In this document: positions 38,047-51,800 of the stretch, in pieces
Layout of the letters: each line of letters starts with the position of its first letter
Position numbering within the stretch: position 1 is the first letter of the stretch
Assembly: GCA_000711775.1 (NCBI GenBank)
Contig: ARYC01000092.1
Span: forward strand, 214,202 to 278,201
Reading direction: 5' to 3'
DNA length: 64,000 bases
Origin: Oxytricha trifallax
Taxonomy: Eukaryota > Ciliophora > Spirotrichea > Sporadotrichida > Oxytrichidae
Notes under the pieces: model-generated
What the model was told of the DNA's origin: nothing
What the model saw: only the letters and a program-made list of their open reading frames with translations
Database searches by the model: none
Made by a program: the position numbers and the translations under genes

Positions 38047-40689
38047 ATATTTTTTAAGGATTGAGATTAAACAAGTTCTATCCAAATCATCAGTTACTCT
38101 TCCTCCGTAGTTAATATGTCCTGTGACATATAGTAGTGCATCCCAAGGAATTTCCTCTTGTTCGTCTAAGAACATTTGTAAATTGGTAATAGATGTTTCT
38201 AAGTCACTATCGTTAAACTCATATCTGATATTCCAACCTAGTGGACCAAACTTTCTACGTTCTTAAATTATAGCATGGAAGAAGCATAAACCGAATACTA
38301 GTTTTTGCCATTCTCTGGGTTTCTTGGATAATTCAAACTACTCTACGTTCATTTCTTGGAAGCTCTTCATAAGATTTGCTCTTAAACCTCTTGGAGGTTC
38401 AGTTGTTAGTTTGACTCCGTTTTACAATACAGAGACAGGGAAATATTCTGCTGGCATAGAAGTCAAGAAAAGTCTGAAATCATTATGAACTTCTTAATCT
38501 TGTAAATTTTGGACAATATTTTCAAGACTAGGCATCCAGGATTTTGCTAAATGGCAATTTTGTAGTAAGATCCATTCACCTTGAATCTTTGCAATTTCAA
38601 TATAATGAAAAAGAAATTTTTCGTTTAATCTTTTACTTTATAAGTTTTTCTGCTTTAATTCCTTAACCTTGGCCAAGTGAGATACCTTGAATCTTGTTAT
38701 CGAAATTCTTATCTTTTGCAAATTTATAAAGAGAAGTTGTTGGATCAGCTCCTGTAGATAAAATGAAAATAACGGGTGTTCTTCTATCACTATCTTAGTA
38801 TATAGTTTCCATAGTCACAGCTTAATTTTCTATGTACATTCTTCCAAGATCCTCTCTAACATAGTCAGTGAAAGCAAACATGAGTTTTTCAGGTCGGAAA
38901 ATTTTCAAAATCATTAGCTTGTCAAATTTATCTAAGACATCGTTCCATGGTTCTGGCAAAGGTTCAAGTTGAGGGTCACTTGTTGCACAGAAATCTTCCC
39001 AAGTGTTTATATTGTCAATAATGTGATCGCAAAGCTTGTCAAATTTATGAGGATAATTTTATTGCATGTAATAGGCAAGATCCCAGCCATTCTATGACAG
39101 GATAGAAGGTGATGGATTTTCTGGTTGCTGGGACTTATTCATTACACCTGCACCTCTTAGTAAAGTGCTCCATAATAGTTCATCAATCTTTTTACTGTTA
39201 CGATTAATACTTGTACAAATCAAGAATGAGAAGAGTACCTTATGAGCAACAAAGAGGCCTCTTGAAACATTAAGATAAAGAGTTTCGGTAATTCTATCAA
39301 TTAAAACCTAAAGCCTAGCTTCAAGATTAGGCTGTTTAGGGCTCTTTATTATTGCTGAGTTGAAAAGCTTTTTGACATAGACGAGAGAGTATTAATACAT
39401 AGGATCAATACCAGCCAAGTCTGCAATAACAAAGTACAGAATAGACCCTCTAGTAGCAACTGTTCTATAAGCATTTCTAGTTTCATTAATTTGCTCTTCT
39501 ACAATTGCTGCATCTCCAAGTCTCTTAGTAATATCAGCAGAAGTTCTCTTTGAGTTTTCAAGAATAATAATCAAGTCATCTTGATCGAGAATTTGTTCTT
39601 CTGTGGATTCAGCCAATAGCTTCAAAATTGAATCTTCAATGGATACCAGAGTGTTTTTGTCTCTGTCCATACTTACTACGATTTCATCTCTCTTTTTCTC
39701 AACTTCTGGTTTTTCCTAAACAACAACGTCTCCCAGTAATTGATCCTCAAGACCCATAAACTTAAATTTTGATAAAGCTTAGTCATTTAATATAAAACTC
39801 AATTTAAAAGTGACTGTGAAATTGATGATGGTCATTTTAATGAAGATTTCTGGAAGATAGTGGGGATTGGGCATTTTAGTGGTGATATAGAATCTGAAAT
39901 TATCTTCATAGTCATAAACTTAATCTCCTATACGAATTTACATAATAAATCCCATGATTAAAAGATAACAAAGAATAAAAAAATTAAAAATTTGTAGAGA
40001 AAAAATATTTTTTAATGGCATAGATTTTGTAGATTAATATTATAAGATGTATGTTTATCTGTTTAACAATTATTTATTTTCTCAAATGATATTAAAATAA
40101 TTAGTTTATTAGACATTTCATATTTTTAACTAGTGTTTACCACCCTCAGTCTTATAGGCTGACTTAAGTAATATAGGATCCAAACCAGGATCCAAAAATT
40201 CTTCAATTTCTTCAATAAGAACTGGTTTACCGCTTGACGTTGCCATACCAAGAGTTCTCTATAGATTTGGAGTGCTCAGTCTCAAAATGAATATATCATT
40301 TGACTTCTCTAAATTTTTGATCCACTTGTTTCCTTGCTGTTGAGGATCAATTAAAAGTGGCCATCTTGAACCTTTTGTTGAAAGTATACCATTTTCAACT
40401 GAGACAGTATCTGTTGGGAGGCCTCTTTGATTCCATTCTCTAATGACGACTGGGTTTCCCATTAAAATAAGCTAGGAATTTTTAATAATGAGAGATATAT
40501 TTTATGAGTTAGGTTTACTTTGATAATGTTGTAGTCTTCACTAATTGGAATCTTTCTCTTTATACATTCATCTGTCCATAATTTAACCATTTATAAAGAG
40601 GATATTTTAATTTTATTTAAATATGTTTTTCTTATACTCTCTGTAGTTACCGGTGAAAGCTCCATAATAAGAGATACATCCGCATGATA
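38035..40689 (-). CDS. Axonemal dynein heavy chain, block 3, inverted (AAA5-AAA6 to C-terminal domain)
   Basis: The minus strand continues the dynein of 19789-32471. It begins at the 15-bp pointer (40675-40689) with [20 protein letters not shown], then [54 protein letters not shown] (AAA5), [75 protein letters not shown] (AAA6), [20 protein letters not shown] and [20 protein letters not shown]. It ends at the 12-bp pointer 38035-38046. IESs lie near 40560-40650, 40465-40530, 39930-40130 and 38610-38665. The orientation is opposite to blocks 1, 2 and 4, so somatic assembly must invert it. No start or stop codon of its own. Confidence 0.93.
40675..40689 (-). repeat. Scrambled-junction pointer, dynein block 2 to block 3 (15 bp, inverted)
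   Basis: TATCATGCGGATGTA on the minus strand here and on the plus strand at 56725-56739. Joining gives [18 protein letters not shown], continuous with the dynein family. Confidence 0.93.
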
Positions 40690-40734
40690 AAGGGGTTTTA
40701 TTCAATTTTAAAGTTTAAATTATAAAATGATTAT

Positions 40735-40746
40735 AACTAGTGTGTT
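40735..40746 (-). repeat. Scrambled-junction pointer, IleRS block 1 to block 2 (12 bp)
   Basis: AACACACTAGTT (minus strand) here and at 55865-55876 (minus strand). Joining gives [17 protein letters not shown], matching the IleRS family. Confidence 0.9.
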
Positions 40747-43519
40747 GTTGTTCAACTCCTTCCTCACCCTTCATTCTGGATCTATTCAATCTAACATACC
40801 AGTTGGTAAGCTCTTCTAAGAAATGGAGTATGTGTCTAACGACGTTGTATAATCTGTAGTTATCCATTTCATGTCTCATTATTTATATATTACAAAAGAT
40901 ACTGCTCTATTGAAAGTCATTTTAAATTATCTCACATGCTTGATCATATTTTGATTGGCAGCGATGATCCATCTATCCATGATGTTAAAATCTTTCTACT
41001 CTAATAGGCGATTCTTAAGAGTTGGATCATAGATGAAGTTTTTCTGAGTAGTTTTTTCCCATCTTGAAACGTTTTGGATCAAGAATCTGTAGGCATTGAA
41101 CAAAGGCAAGAATACATCCTTAACGATGTTCTTAACACCATTTTCAGTAAAGTTGAGTGGTTCAGCTCTCACAACTGGACTGTTGCATAAATATAATCTG
41201 CAAGCATCAGCTCCGAAGTTATGAGCCATAAGCATTGGATCTGGGTAATTTTTCTTTGACTTTGACATTTTTTATCCATCTGGAGCTAAAACAATACCAT
41301 TAACGATCAAATTCTTGAATGGTGCTTTCTTCATGACAGCGGTTGAGATGACCATCAAAGTATAGAACCAACCTCTGGTTTAGTCAAGACCTTCAGCAAT
41401 AAAGTTAGCTGGGAATCTCTGGTTAAAGGTTTCTTCTGACATGCTGAATGGATAATGAACTTAAGCGAATGGCATAGAACCTGACTCGAACCAGCAATCG
41501 AATACTTCTGGAATTCTCTTAAGAACTCCTTTTCCTTGCTTTGATGGAATGGTAATATGATCAATACTTTCTCTATGAAGATCAGTGATTTCTCCACAAC
41601 CTGATAGTTCTTAAAGTTCTTTAATTGAACCAACACATACAATTTCTTCCATGTCTTCAGAAACCCAGATAGGGATTGGGTTACCCCAATATCTATTTCT
41701 TGAGAAACACCAATCTTTAGCGTCAGCAAGCCAGTTATGGAATCTTTTTTCTTGGACGAATGCTGGTACCCATCTAGCGTCTTTATTGTTCTCAAGTAGT
41801 TGATCTTTAATATCAGTCACCTTAATGAACCAGGTATCAAAAGCTCTGTAAATGAGTGGAGTTTGAGATCTCCAGCAGTAAGGATAACTATGGACTTCTT
41901 GACCAGCACAAACTAGTCTACCCTTAGTCTTAAGATCTGCCTTAATTATATCATCAGCATCTTTGATGTAGATTCCCTTGAAATCGGAAATTTTATCAGT
42001 AAAGTTACCATCAAAATCAATTGGTACTGGAGCTTGACCAGATTGGATCAAACCATTAGCAAGACATACTTAGTAATCATCCTCACCAAAACCTGGGGCA
42101 CAATGCACAATACCTGAACCAGTATCAGATGTAACGAACTTTCCACCGATCACTTGGAAGCAACCTTGCTCTTTCATGCTCTCAAAATAGTTGTAAAGAG
42201 GGATATATTGCTTTCCAAGAAGACTTTGACCTGGGATTTGTTCAAGAACCTTATGCTTTTTAATGTTAGCTTGCTTAAGTACATAAGCGAGTCTGTTTTC
42301 AGCTAAAATGTAAGTCTTGTCCTTCTCTTCGTCATGAATTTTAACATATACGAAATCTGGGTTGATGGCAAGGGCTAAGTTACTTGGAAGAGTCCATGGA
42401 GTTGTTGTCCAGGCAATGAAGCTAACATTTGGCTCATCAACTAATGGGAAACTGATGATGATAGCTGGATCGCTAACATTCTTATAGTTTGAACCAGCTT
42501 CAAAATTTGATAAGACTGTAGTGCAACCAGTAGAAAATGGCATGATTATATTTATATCTATCAAAATATGTTAAATTTAAAATAATGATTCTTGAACCTC
42601 TATAGACCAATCCCTAGTCAAAGATTTACTTGAATGTCCACCATACACTCTCCATAAAATTGCAGTCCATAGTTTTGTAATCATTTTCGAAATCGATCCA
42701 ACGACCGAATCTTCCAATAATGTGTTCCCATTCTTTAGAATATGTCATAACAATCTCTCTGCATCTTCTGTTATATTCTTTTACGCCCATCTCTTCTCTT
42801 TGAATTGATGACTTAATCTCATATTTCTTGTCGATTTCGTATTCGATTGGAAGACCGTGGCAATCCCACCCAAATCTTCTCTCAACGTGATGTCCCTTCA
42901 TAGTTGCGTATCTAGTAACAACATCCTAATTGAAAAGAAGTTAGTTTGATATTTGTCAGAATGTTTAAGGAATCGTGATGCAATCGTAAATATTAAGTAA
43001 TATGCTTATATCATTTAATATGGGAAGATGCTGAGTTTATGGCTGACGTTTACATCTACGATTTTATCATAAATTTATAGTCGTAGTGCACAGCTCTTCA
43101 GGATTTAGTGAAAAATATAAGCTTAAAGCGTTGTTCTTACCTTAATTGTTCCAGCTGCGATATGACCGTAATGAGGTAGACCAGTGGCGAAAGGAGGACC
43201 ATCATAAAATGTGTATTCGGGCAGACCCTTTGTCTATTCGAGTTGTTTCTTGAATTCTTAAACATTTATTTAAGGGATCAAATAATACCCAAAAAAACTA
43301 TCCTCATTTAATCAATTTAATTGAATGCATCAATATCATTCCAGTATTTTAATACTTTCTCTTCTTCTTATGGGAAGCTTGGCCTCTCGGGCACTCAAAA
43401 TTATAAAATAATATATTTAATATTTTAATTTTTCTCATTATTTTGGACTATAGCAATGGTTTGAGTAAGGTATAATAATATAGAGTGTAATTTATACCTT
43501 TTGCGAATTTAGATTGCAT
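40735..43519 (-). CDS. IARS1: Isoleucyl-tRNA synthetase, block 1 (N-terminus to anticodon-binding domain)
   Basis: Cytosolic-type class I IleRS, which charges tRNA-Ile. ATG 43519 gives MQSKFAK; removal of a GTATAA...TTTGAG insert (43497-43394) joins [18 protein letters not shown], the conserved eukaryotic start. The class I HIGH equivalent is [14 protein letters not shown] (near 43170), and the KMSKS loop is [15 protein letters not shown] (near 41260). The editing domain includes [19 protein letters not shown] and [16 protein letters not shown]. The block ends in the anticodon-binding domain ([18 protein letters not shown]) at pointer 40735-40746. IESs or introns lie near 43139-42930, 43320-43260, 42620-42565 and 40940-40870. 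The remaining 3' part of the gene lies at 55876-54286, which on the minus strand is upstream of this block: the gene is permuted. Confidence 0.93.
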
Positions 43520-43880
43520 GTGAAAATCAGTAAAGATATACCTTCGTTAACCTTACAGGTAGTAGTACTTTGAATTATTAATAATTTTAGAGACCTACTT
43601 AATCATTATATAGTTAAATTATCAAATAATATTGCCAAATCAATATATAATATAGAATTTATTATTTACATATTTTTAAAGTATAAAAATACTTTTTACA
43701 ATAATGGAAGGTAATATTAATACAGAATTTATATATCAATATAATATAAAATAAAATTAAAGTTAATACATCCCTCATTTATATATTAATATGTATTTTT
43801 GTTAAAATCCAACTAAATCTATACATATATTACAGAATTTTACTGATATTTGTTAATTCAATCTCTTAAAATCCCAATAG
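43520..43880. other. AT-rich divergent spacer between IleRS and DENR
   Basis: Holds both 5' leaders. Very A+T-rich; no motif recognised. Confidence 0.5.
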
Positions 43881-45337
43881 GATCCGATGATGGTTTCTCA
43901 TCCACTTAGAAGAAGGGTGGAAGAAAGAATCCAAAGATGAAGCAACACAAGGAGACTATTTTGGTGACTGCTGTTCAAGCAGCCGAGAACAAAAAGAAAA
44001 AGAAGCAACAAAATGCTGGTTTTATGTATGGCAATCTCTAAAATATTAACAGTATCCACCTAGAAAAATGCTTCAGTATTTCCAGTTTTATAATCATATT
44101 TACAATTTGATGAATGGTACTATAAATATATTTATTTCTTGAATGTGGCTGATGAAGAGGAGAAAACCGCATAAACAGATGCCTAATAAACTCAAGAAGA
44201 ATAGCAGGAAGAACCCAGAGAAACTAAGGTAAAATTTGAAGAACCAGATAGAGAAGAAAAAGGAGGCAAGGGTAAGAAGCATCAAGGGAAAAAGGGCCAG
44301 AAGAAGGGCGGCAAAGGCAAAAATGCTCAAGATTCTGAGGAAGAGGAAGTGAAAGAGTCACAATCAGATAACAAGGCATAAGAAGAGACCAAGCAAGTGG
44401 AGTAGGAAGAGGAGAAGAAAGAGAGTGAGAGTGAATTCCCACTTAAAGTAGTATACTGCAAAAGTAAGTAAAGAGTTACATAGATTATGAATTCGATTAT
44501 GAATAATGTGTTTGTATTCAGTGTAAATTAAATAATAAAAATAATAAATTTACATAAAATAAATAAAAATTATAAAAATAAAGCTATATTATATTGATTA
44601 AAAATCTATTAATCTACAAAAGAAGTAATATTTTTAATTTTCAGTGTAAATTATTAATTGTATATTATAAATAAGTTAATGTTTAAATGTTATTTTTTGT
44701 GATTTGATTCAAAAATATCTCATTGATTTATCTTTTAGTTTGCGACGTACCTCCTGAATATTGCATGGTGGACAAGAAAGATTTCACAGATTGCATAAAT
44801 TGGTTGAAAGCAGAGCACCCAGACCTCTTCGAAGAGCTCTATGACAAAGAGACTTGCAAAGAATCTCTTTTAAAAACCCACCCCCTTATGTACGCTAAGA
44901 TCTTCCCAGAGGAGGAAGGAAAGACTGAAGAAACAAAAGATCAGCCACCTCAGAAGCAATAAAAGCAGAAGAAGAAAGTTGGTTTTGGTACTGCCAATTA
45001 GGAAGTCAAAATCTATAAGACTCGTCGTGGAGGAAAGAAAGTCATTTGCTCAGTTACTGGATTGCAGGGATATGGCGTGAACTTGAAAGATACTGCTAAA
45101 TCTATGAGTAAGAAGTTTGCTTGTAGTGCTGCTGTTACTACAGACGATAAATACGGAGAGTGCATTCAAGTTCAAGGGGATATTCAAGAAAGATTCTTCG
45201 ATTTCTTGGAGAGTGATCTTTCTAAGTACAAAATTCCAGCTAATAAAGTTGTCTTTGAAGAGATAAAGAAAAAGAAGGCTGGTGCAACTACTGGGCCAGG
45301 AGGAGCTGGACAAGAAGGTGGTGATGATTAAGAATGA
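43881..45337 (+). CDS. DENR: Density-regulated protein (DENR) homologue with long charged N-terminal extension
   Basis: DENR works with MCT-1 in translation re-initiation and 40S recycling. The C-terminal half is clear: FPLKVVYCKICDVPPEYC (the DENR Cys-rich start), CINWLKAEHPDLFEELY, then the SUI1/eIF1-like domain EVKIYKTRRGGKKVICSVTG and GLQGYGVNLKDTAKSMSKKF, ending at TGA 45335-45337. A GTAAGT...TTTTAG intron (44464-44738) lies within the CxxC region. Upstream is a Lys/Glu-rich extension of about 140 residues (KKHQGKKGQKKGGKGKNAQD) not found in animal DENR, interrupted by an IES near 44035-44150. No in-frame ATG was found before 43881, so the start is uncertain: either the Met in NPKMKQHKE near 43937 or an MDS not located. 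It lies between IleRS block 1 and dynein block 4. Confidence 0.85.
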
Positions 45338-45434
45338 AATAAATAAATACTCTCTGTAATTAAGTGTTTTCTATGTATTTATTTGACTATTCATAGTTCA
45401 TTTGATTTAGTCTCATTTTTATTTTTACTATCAA

Positions 45435-46601
45435 TACACTCCAGATATCTTAGAGGACGGATATATGTTGAGTCAGTCTGGAATTTATTATGTCCCAGAA
45501 GTTGGTTCACTACAACAATTCAAGAACTACATAACAGAGCTACCAATTATAGACTCACCAGAAGTGTTTGGATTACATGAAAATGCTAATATCACTTATT
45601 AAGCTTAAGAAAGTGATAAAATTATCTAAACAATTTTATCAATTTAACCAAGAGTTACAGCTGGAGCAGGCGGTAAGAGCTAGGACGATATAGTTATGGA
45701 ATTAGCCATTGAATTAGAAGCATAGTTGCCTAATCTACTTGATAGAGCTGTAAGTTAAACTTTATCTTAATTTATTGTAAAATATAGGCTTCAAAGAAAG
45801 ACTTGTTCAAAGCTAATGAAAAAGGACTCATGGAAAGTTTATCAACTGTACTGCTTCAAGAAGTTGCCAGATTTAACAGACTTCTCGCTGTTATGAGAGG
45901 ATCGTTAGAAGAATTACAAAAAGCTATTAAAGGTCTCGTTGTCATGTCGTCTGAGCTAGATAGCATGTATTTGAGCATGCTGAATTCATAAGTTCCTGGT
46001 AATTGGGAGAAAGTTGCCTATCCATCACTAAAACCTTTGATGTCTTGGTTTAGAGATCTACTTGAAAGAGTTGAGTTTATGGAAAGCTGGTTGACTCAAG
46101 GACAACCACCGTGCTTCTGGATATCTGGATTCTTCTTCCCATAAGGATTTATGACAGGTGTCCTTTAAACTCACTCAAGAAAGCACAAAGTTGCTATTGA
46201 TCAATTGAACTTCTCCTTCAAGGTGTCTGATCTTGATTATGATGCTATTAATGACTCTCCAAAGTATTTAAATTTCTTTATTTTCAAAGGATGGTGTCCT
46301 AATTTATGGACTTTATATGGATGGAGCAAGATGGGACAGAGCCGAAAGAACAATTGATGATTAATATCCAGGAGAGATGTACAGTCCCATGCCAGTTATT
46401 CTCTTCAAGCCAATTGAAAACTATGTTCAGAACTTAGAAGACTATCAGTGTCCCATCTATAAGACAAGCGTTCGTGCAGGTGTTTTGTCGACAACTGGTC
46501 AATCAACTAACTTTATATTGGCAGTAGATTTACCAACAAGAGAGACGCCCTCTTATTGGACTCTTAAAGGTACTGCACTTTTATGCTAACTTAATGATTG
46601 A
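45435..46601 (+). CDS. Axonemal dynein heavy chain, block 4 (C-terminus)
   Basis: Final dynein block, plus strand. It starts at pointer 45435-45446 with [19 protein letters not shown], then [100 protein letters not shown] and [20 protein letters not shown]. It ends [15 protein letters not shown] at TGA 46599-46601. An insert at about 45749-45787 (GTAAGT...ATAG) and an IES near 46262 (pointer CAAAG; join [17 protein letters not shown]) are removed. Together with blocks 1-3 this gives a full-length motor of roughly 4,000 residues or more. Confidence 0.93.
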
Positions 46602-46753
46602 ATATTAATGTATTAAACTATCATAATTTATTTTATAGTTTCTTCAAATCGCATAAAGTTTATCTTATCATTTTATTTAATTCATCAAGATTTACAAAAT
46701 TTTCAAATTGACTTGATCATTGATAGATAAATTCAATATTTTAGCAATAATAT

Positions 46754-48319
46754 TCATAATTATTCATTTGTTCTAGGGTGAATATTGATGTTATTCTTAC
46801 TGGATCTCTCATTATATAGGGCAGTTCTTAATCTTAAGCTTATTTTTGAAGGATGTTAAGTTTCCATTTCCTATTAGCTCTAAATGCCCTTTCCTCCAGG
46901 AGTAGCGAATCTCATTAATGTCTAATTTTTAAAGGATATCATAGAGAAATTATTTCTGTTTGTTTTATCAAAATAATTAGAGTCTCTATTTTAATTATAA
47001 GGTTACTTTTAGCTGATGTTTTGCGATTGATTTTCAGATCTCTAAGAACTTTAAGATTGCTCTAAGCCTAAAGACATACGTTTTTGATGAATGGAAGAAC
47101 GAGCATTTTTTAAAGTTTAATTGGCATAAGGCATTAAAATTTTAAATTCCAGAGCAGTCTTACTTTTAAGTTGTGAAATTTCCTCCTCTATTTTTTTCTT
47201 TTGAACTCGCTTGTTATTGTGATAGGAATTTCCAAGTTCTAAACTTTTGAAGTACAATTTGCTGCTTGAATTCTTTAAGGTTTGGCCTCCCACCATTGTG
47301 TTCAAAGACATGTAGTTATTTTCAGCAACTGACTTAATTGGCTATCCCACTTAAGTAAGACTTGGCTTTTTAATAACAGAAGTGTTTTGAATACTTGGGA
47401 TTGTATCTGCAAAGTTTAAAGTTTTCTGACGATTTTCATGTTGTTTAGTTAAGATATGGGTTGATGTATTATTAAGTAGATTCTTCATACTACCACTATT
47501 TTCAAAGAGGGAGGTATCTCTATTGAGGTTAATATTTTTGGTAAGAGTTTTGTTTAATTTGATGTTTTCAAGCTATCTAAGTGACTTATTTTAGCTGTAA
47601 ATTTGATTCAATGTGGTATTCATAGTTGAGGTATTTACCATAAATTCTTTAGGTGTAATATCTCTTTCCTTTGATCGATCTCTTTTAAGTTTCCCTATTA
47701 TTTCTAAACCATCAATATATGGATCTTTCTTATTAAGTGATACGCTATTTTGTGGCCAGACCTAAGGATCAGTTTTCCCTTTGAAACTTTAATTCAAGTT
47801 TAGGTTAAATCCTCTCTCCCTTGTTCGATCTTAGTTTGTATATATAGTCTTATAGAAATTCTTTGGAGGTGCTCTGAAGTCAGGATTGTAAAGCATTTGA
47901 TTATCAGTCTTACTTAAATCTATCAGGCCTTTATCATTCTAGTCATATTTTGGTTTTTCTGTAAAATACATAGCTTTCTAGCGCTCAGCAGTTATATTCC
48001 TTTGCTTTAATAAGTTCTTAAACTTAGTGTTAGGATCACCATGATAAGCTTGAGTGCCTAAATGATCATTAAGATAGGGTGTCTCTCCATTTCTCAATCT
48101 TTTAATGCAATCTGGTTCATAATTTCTCAGGTATATTCTATCATAGTAAGTTTTATTTGCATTGAAAATGGTTCTTTCAAGGAGCTTGTCTTCTGAAGCC
48201 TCTGTAATTGGATTAATGACTGCTGCTTTCATGGCTCCATCACAGATGTTTTTGCAGTCGCTCTGATCAATTTGATCTACCCATGCTCTACTTCTATCTT
48301 TACTTCGAGCAGAAAACAT
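46754..48319 (-). CDS. Hypothetical protein, 521 aa, no IES
   Basis: One uninterrupted 522-codon frame from ATG 48319 (MFSARSKDRSRAWVDQIDQS) to TGA 46756-46754, with many TAA/TAG codons read as Gln. The first 150 residues look folded (TYYDRIYLRNYEPDCIKRLR; YLNDHLGTQAYHGDPNTKF). The remainder is Asn/Ser/Lys/Gln-rich. No recognised domain, membrane segment or signal peptide. It is one of the few genes here without an IES; it lies between dynein block 4 and the kinase gene. Function unknown. Confidence 0.8.
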
Positions 48320-48851
48320 ATCTCAAACATTATTGATTCTAAATGTATTATAGTGATAAAGAAATTATACTAATTCAATATAAAAAAATATGTCAATAAA
48401 TATAAGCCTATCTCTTTTCACTTTGAGAACAGTCATTAATTTTGATTGTTTCTTTTAGATTTATTTGACACTATCCCTATTTCTATGAATGTGCAGGCTA
48501 TGCATTTTATTTTTATAAATTATGTAATTGTTATAATTAATTATTAAACCTTCATAAATCGTATATAAATTAGCTCCAATTCATCAATTCATATCAATTC
48601 TATTAATAGATTGTTTATTTAATTTTATATATTCCCAAGATTTATACATTTTGAGAATTTTTAGTAATCAAATTTTACATCATAAATTAATTAAAGTACT
48701 GACTTTTTAATAGAATAATAAAAGTTAATATAAAATTGTTTGATAATGATGATAATCCAAAGTATATTATTTATCTTAATTATTTATTTAATTTTAATTA
48801 TTGGTATTTTATATTTATAGAATTTAAAATTGTTTAATTAAATTTTATTAA
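48320..48851. other. AT-rich divergent spacer
   Basis: Holds the 5' leaders of the hypothetical gene and the kinase gene. No motif or RNA gene recognised; over 80% A+T in parts. Confidence 0.5.
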
Positions 48852-51800
48852 ATGAGGGAGTAATAAATGCAAAAGCGAAATAGCAATTATGAGAACCCTC
48901 TCACTTCCTAAAATCCATATCTCAAAGAAATTAATCACTATAATAAATGATTTTACCAATATCTAATTTTATGAAAAATTATATTTAATATGTTATTTAT
49001 TTATTTATAGTCAGAGAATAAAATAGTATAGAATTATCAAAAAGATGGAAATACCAATGCAGCATAGAAAATTGTAAGAAAAGAATCCATTAAAAGATAG
49101 AAATCTAAAATATTGAGTAAAATTGAAAACTATACTATAAATCACTCTAATGAGAAGTTTTAGCCATCAATTGGATTAGTTAAGTAAAAATTGGTAAAAT
49201 ATATTGTAATTTAGTATTTTTTAAGTTTACATTTATATAATTATATCTAATAATGAATTTTTAATTTTAAATAAAAATCAAGAAGAAGCATAACTAATAA
49301 TAATAAGAACAGCACAGAATCTATACCAGAATGCTTAAAAATTGATAATCTTAATAAAAATGACAAGAAAAAACGAATTAAGGATATTTTAAGGAATAAA
49401 TTAGGCATAGTCAATATTAATGAACTTGTGCTTGGAAAAATGAGAAAGTTTATAATAAATTTATGTATTTATTATTTAAATTTATTAATATTTAATATAT
49501 TTTAGCAATTCTAAGTTCGATGAAGACTAAGATGTGCAACAACTTAAAATGAAAGATAAAAATGGGATGAAAGATGAAGAATAAAATTAAAAGATAATTT
49601 TCAGTGATATTTACAAATTCAAGGGCATTTTGGGGATTGGCATGTTTGGTGTTGTTATACTTGTCATAAATATTAAAGATTAATGTCAAAGAGCACTTAA
49701 ATTTAGCAAATAATATAATTACGAATAAATTGTAGAAATTTGAAATATTACTATGTCTTTATTCGATTTTAAAGTATCTTTATTCGAAGTTTAAGTTTAA
49801 GATAATTTATAAAACAAGACTGAACGATGAAGAAACAGAGGTCATTAAAACAGAAAGTGAGATACTCTAGAAACTTAGGCAAAAGCAAAACATAGTTCAA
49901 TTCTACAAAGTAAGTTAATAAAATAGTCTAAAACATACTCTTGTCTATAGATGTTTGAAGGAAAATCCTACATATTTATTGAAATGGATTACATAGCTGG
50001 AGGCCAATTGAAACGTATCTATGAAAAAAGGCTTTAACATGAAAAAAATTAGGACTATTATAAATTTCAGTTGCAGGACCTTAAAGTTAAAGATGAAACT
50101 CAGCATGCCGATGAATTTTACGAGTCTAAAATTGACTTATAAAAATCTTTGTTTTCTGATGAAGAAGCATCAATAATTGTGAAAGGGATTTTACAGGGTC
50201 TAGTGGGTATACATGAATTAGATGTTATACATAGAGATATCAAACCAGAGAATATTATGCTTGAAAAAATTGAAAATTAAACATCAATTGATATTAAAAT
50301 TGTAGACTTTGGGCTGAGCGCTAAATACAAAGGCAATCAAAAGTAGTAAATTGATGATAAAATTGGTACTTTGCTCTTTATGGCGCCTGAGTAAATCTCG
50401 ATGTAAAATTATGGCAAGAAAATTGACATGTTTGCATGTGGAATTGTACTGTACTATCTGTTTTGCGGCAAACATCCTATCTATGTATATGGGGACACTT
50501 AAATCATCTATAAGAAAAAGTTAATGACTATTGAGCCTGAAAAATGGCACTATCCTTCATATATTTCCAAGTAAGTCATTTGTAATGAGTTAACATTGTT
50601 TTTTAGCTTAGCAAAGGATTTCATTTCAAGAATCTGTAGAATATCCCAGATTCAAAGATATGATGCCAAAAGAGCTCTACAACATCCTTGGATAACAAGA
50701 AATTCAAATGATAAAATTCCCTTGACTAAAACACATTTTTATAATATTCACTTTATGACAATGATTGTTGAATAATTTCTTAGTAAGTAAAATAAAAATA
50801 AATAAACTTTTGATATTATAGGAAATATGAAGTTTTCATGATTAAATCAATTGTTAACATTTTCATAAATCTTTTTGGCTTCAAGTTATTTTTAATTTTT
50901 TCCCTTAAGGCTATCTTAACTTATTTACTTTATTTCATTCATTATCATAAATTCTTGCAATTACTTTTCTTAAGGGATTTAGAACAGAAGAAATGTAGCA
51001 ATTTGATACTCATCAGACTTTATCAAAACTTATAAGAGCAGTTACATTTCTATCAATTGTTAAAAACAATATTAATCCTCCGGTAGTTATTGCTAATGAA
51101 CTTGACAAATTTTCCGAATAAATCAAAATAATAAATGATTTAAATCCATAGTTTACTGAATCCTACGCAAATGAAACTCATTTACTTCAAATGTAAATGA
51201 GAACTTATTTTTTCCTTGCTATTTATTAAAGCTTTGATTAACCTTTTTCATCTAAAGGGATGACTTTCTCGTATCTAGATAAAATTAAACAAGATTGCGC
51301 TTCAAATTCAGACTTTACAGAATTTAACTCCTTTACCTTGAGCTCGTTTTTAGGGAATCAAGACAAGACAGCAATTACTGAATCTTCAAAACGAATACTT
51401 TCCTAAGACTAGAGTATGAACATAGATTCATCATAAAGCAAAAAGAGGACTTTTCTGCCTCAAATATCAAATAAATTCACTCAAAGAGATGATTAGAGAG
51501 ACTTTTCAATTAAGAAAAACAGTGCGAAAAAGGAGGTCATAAGTTTAATATTTAGAGAGAGGGAAAAACTTGAATCATAAAACTAGCAAAATGGAGTAAA
51601 AGTATAAAAGTACCCCTAATAGATTTATATTTTGTGAATTTAATTATAGGAAGTAAAATGGGTTCTCCAAGCCCTACACTGAGACTAGAGAGCCATATAG
51701 ATACTTAATTTAACACTAATAATAAGAAGCAACTAAATTCAATAACAAAATATGGAAAATAAAAACCCATCAATCCAAAATCTATAGAACAGACACCTTA

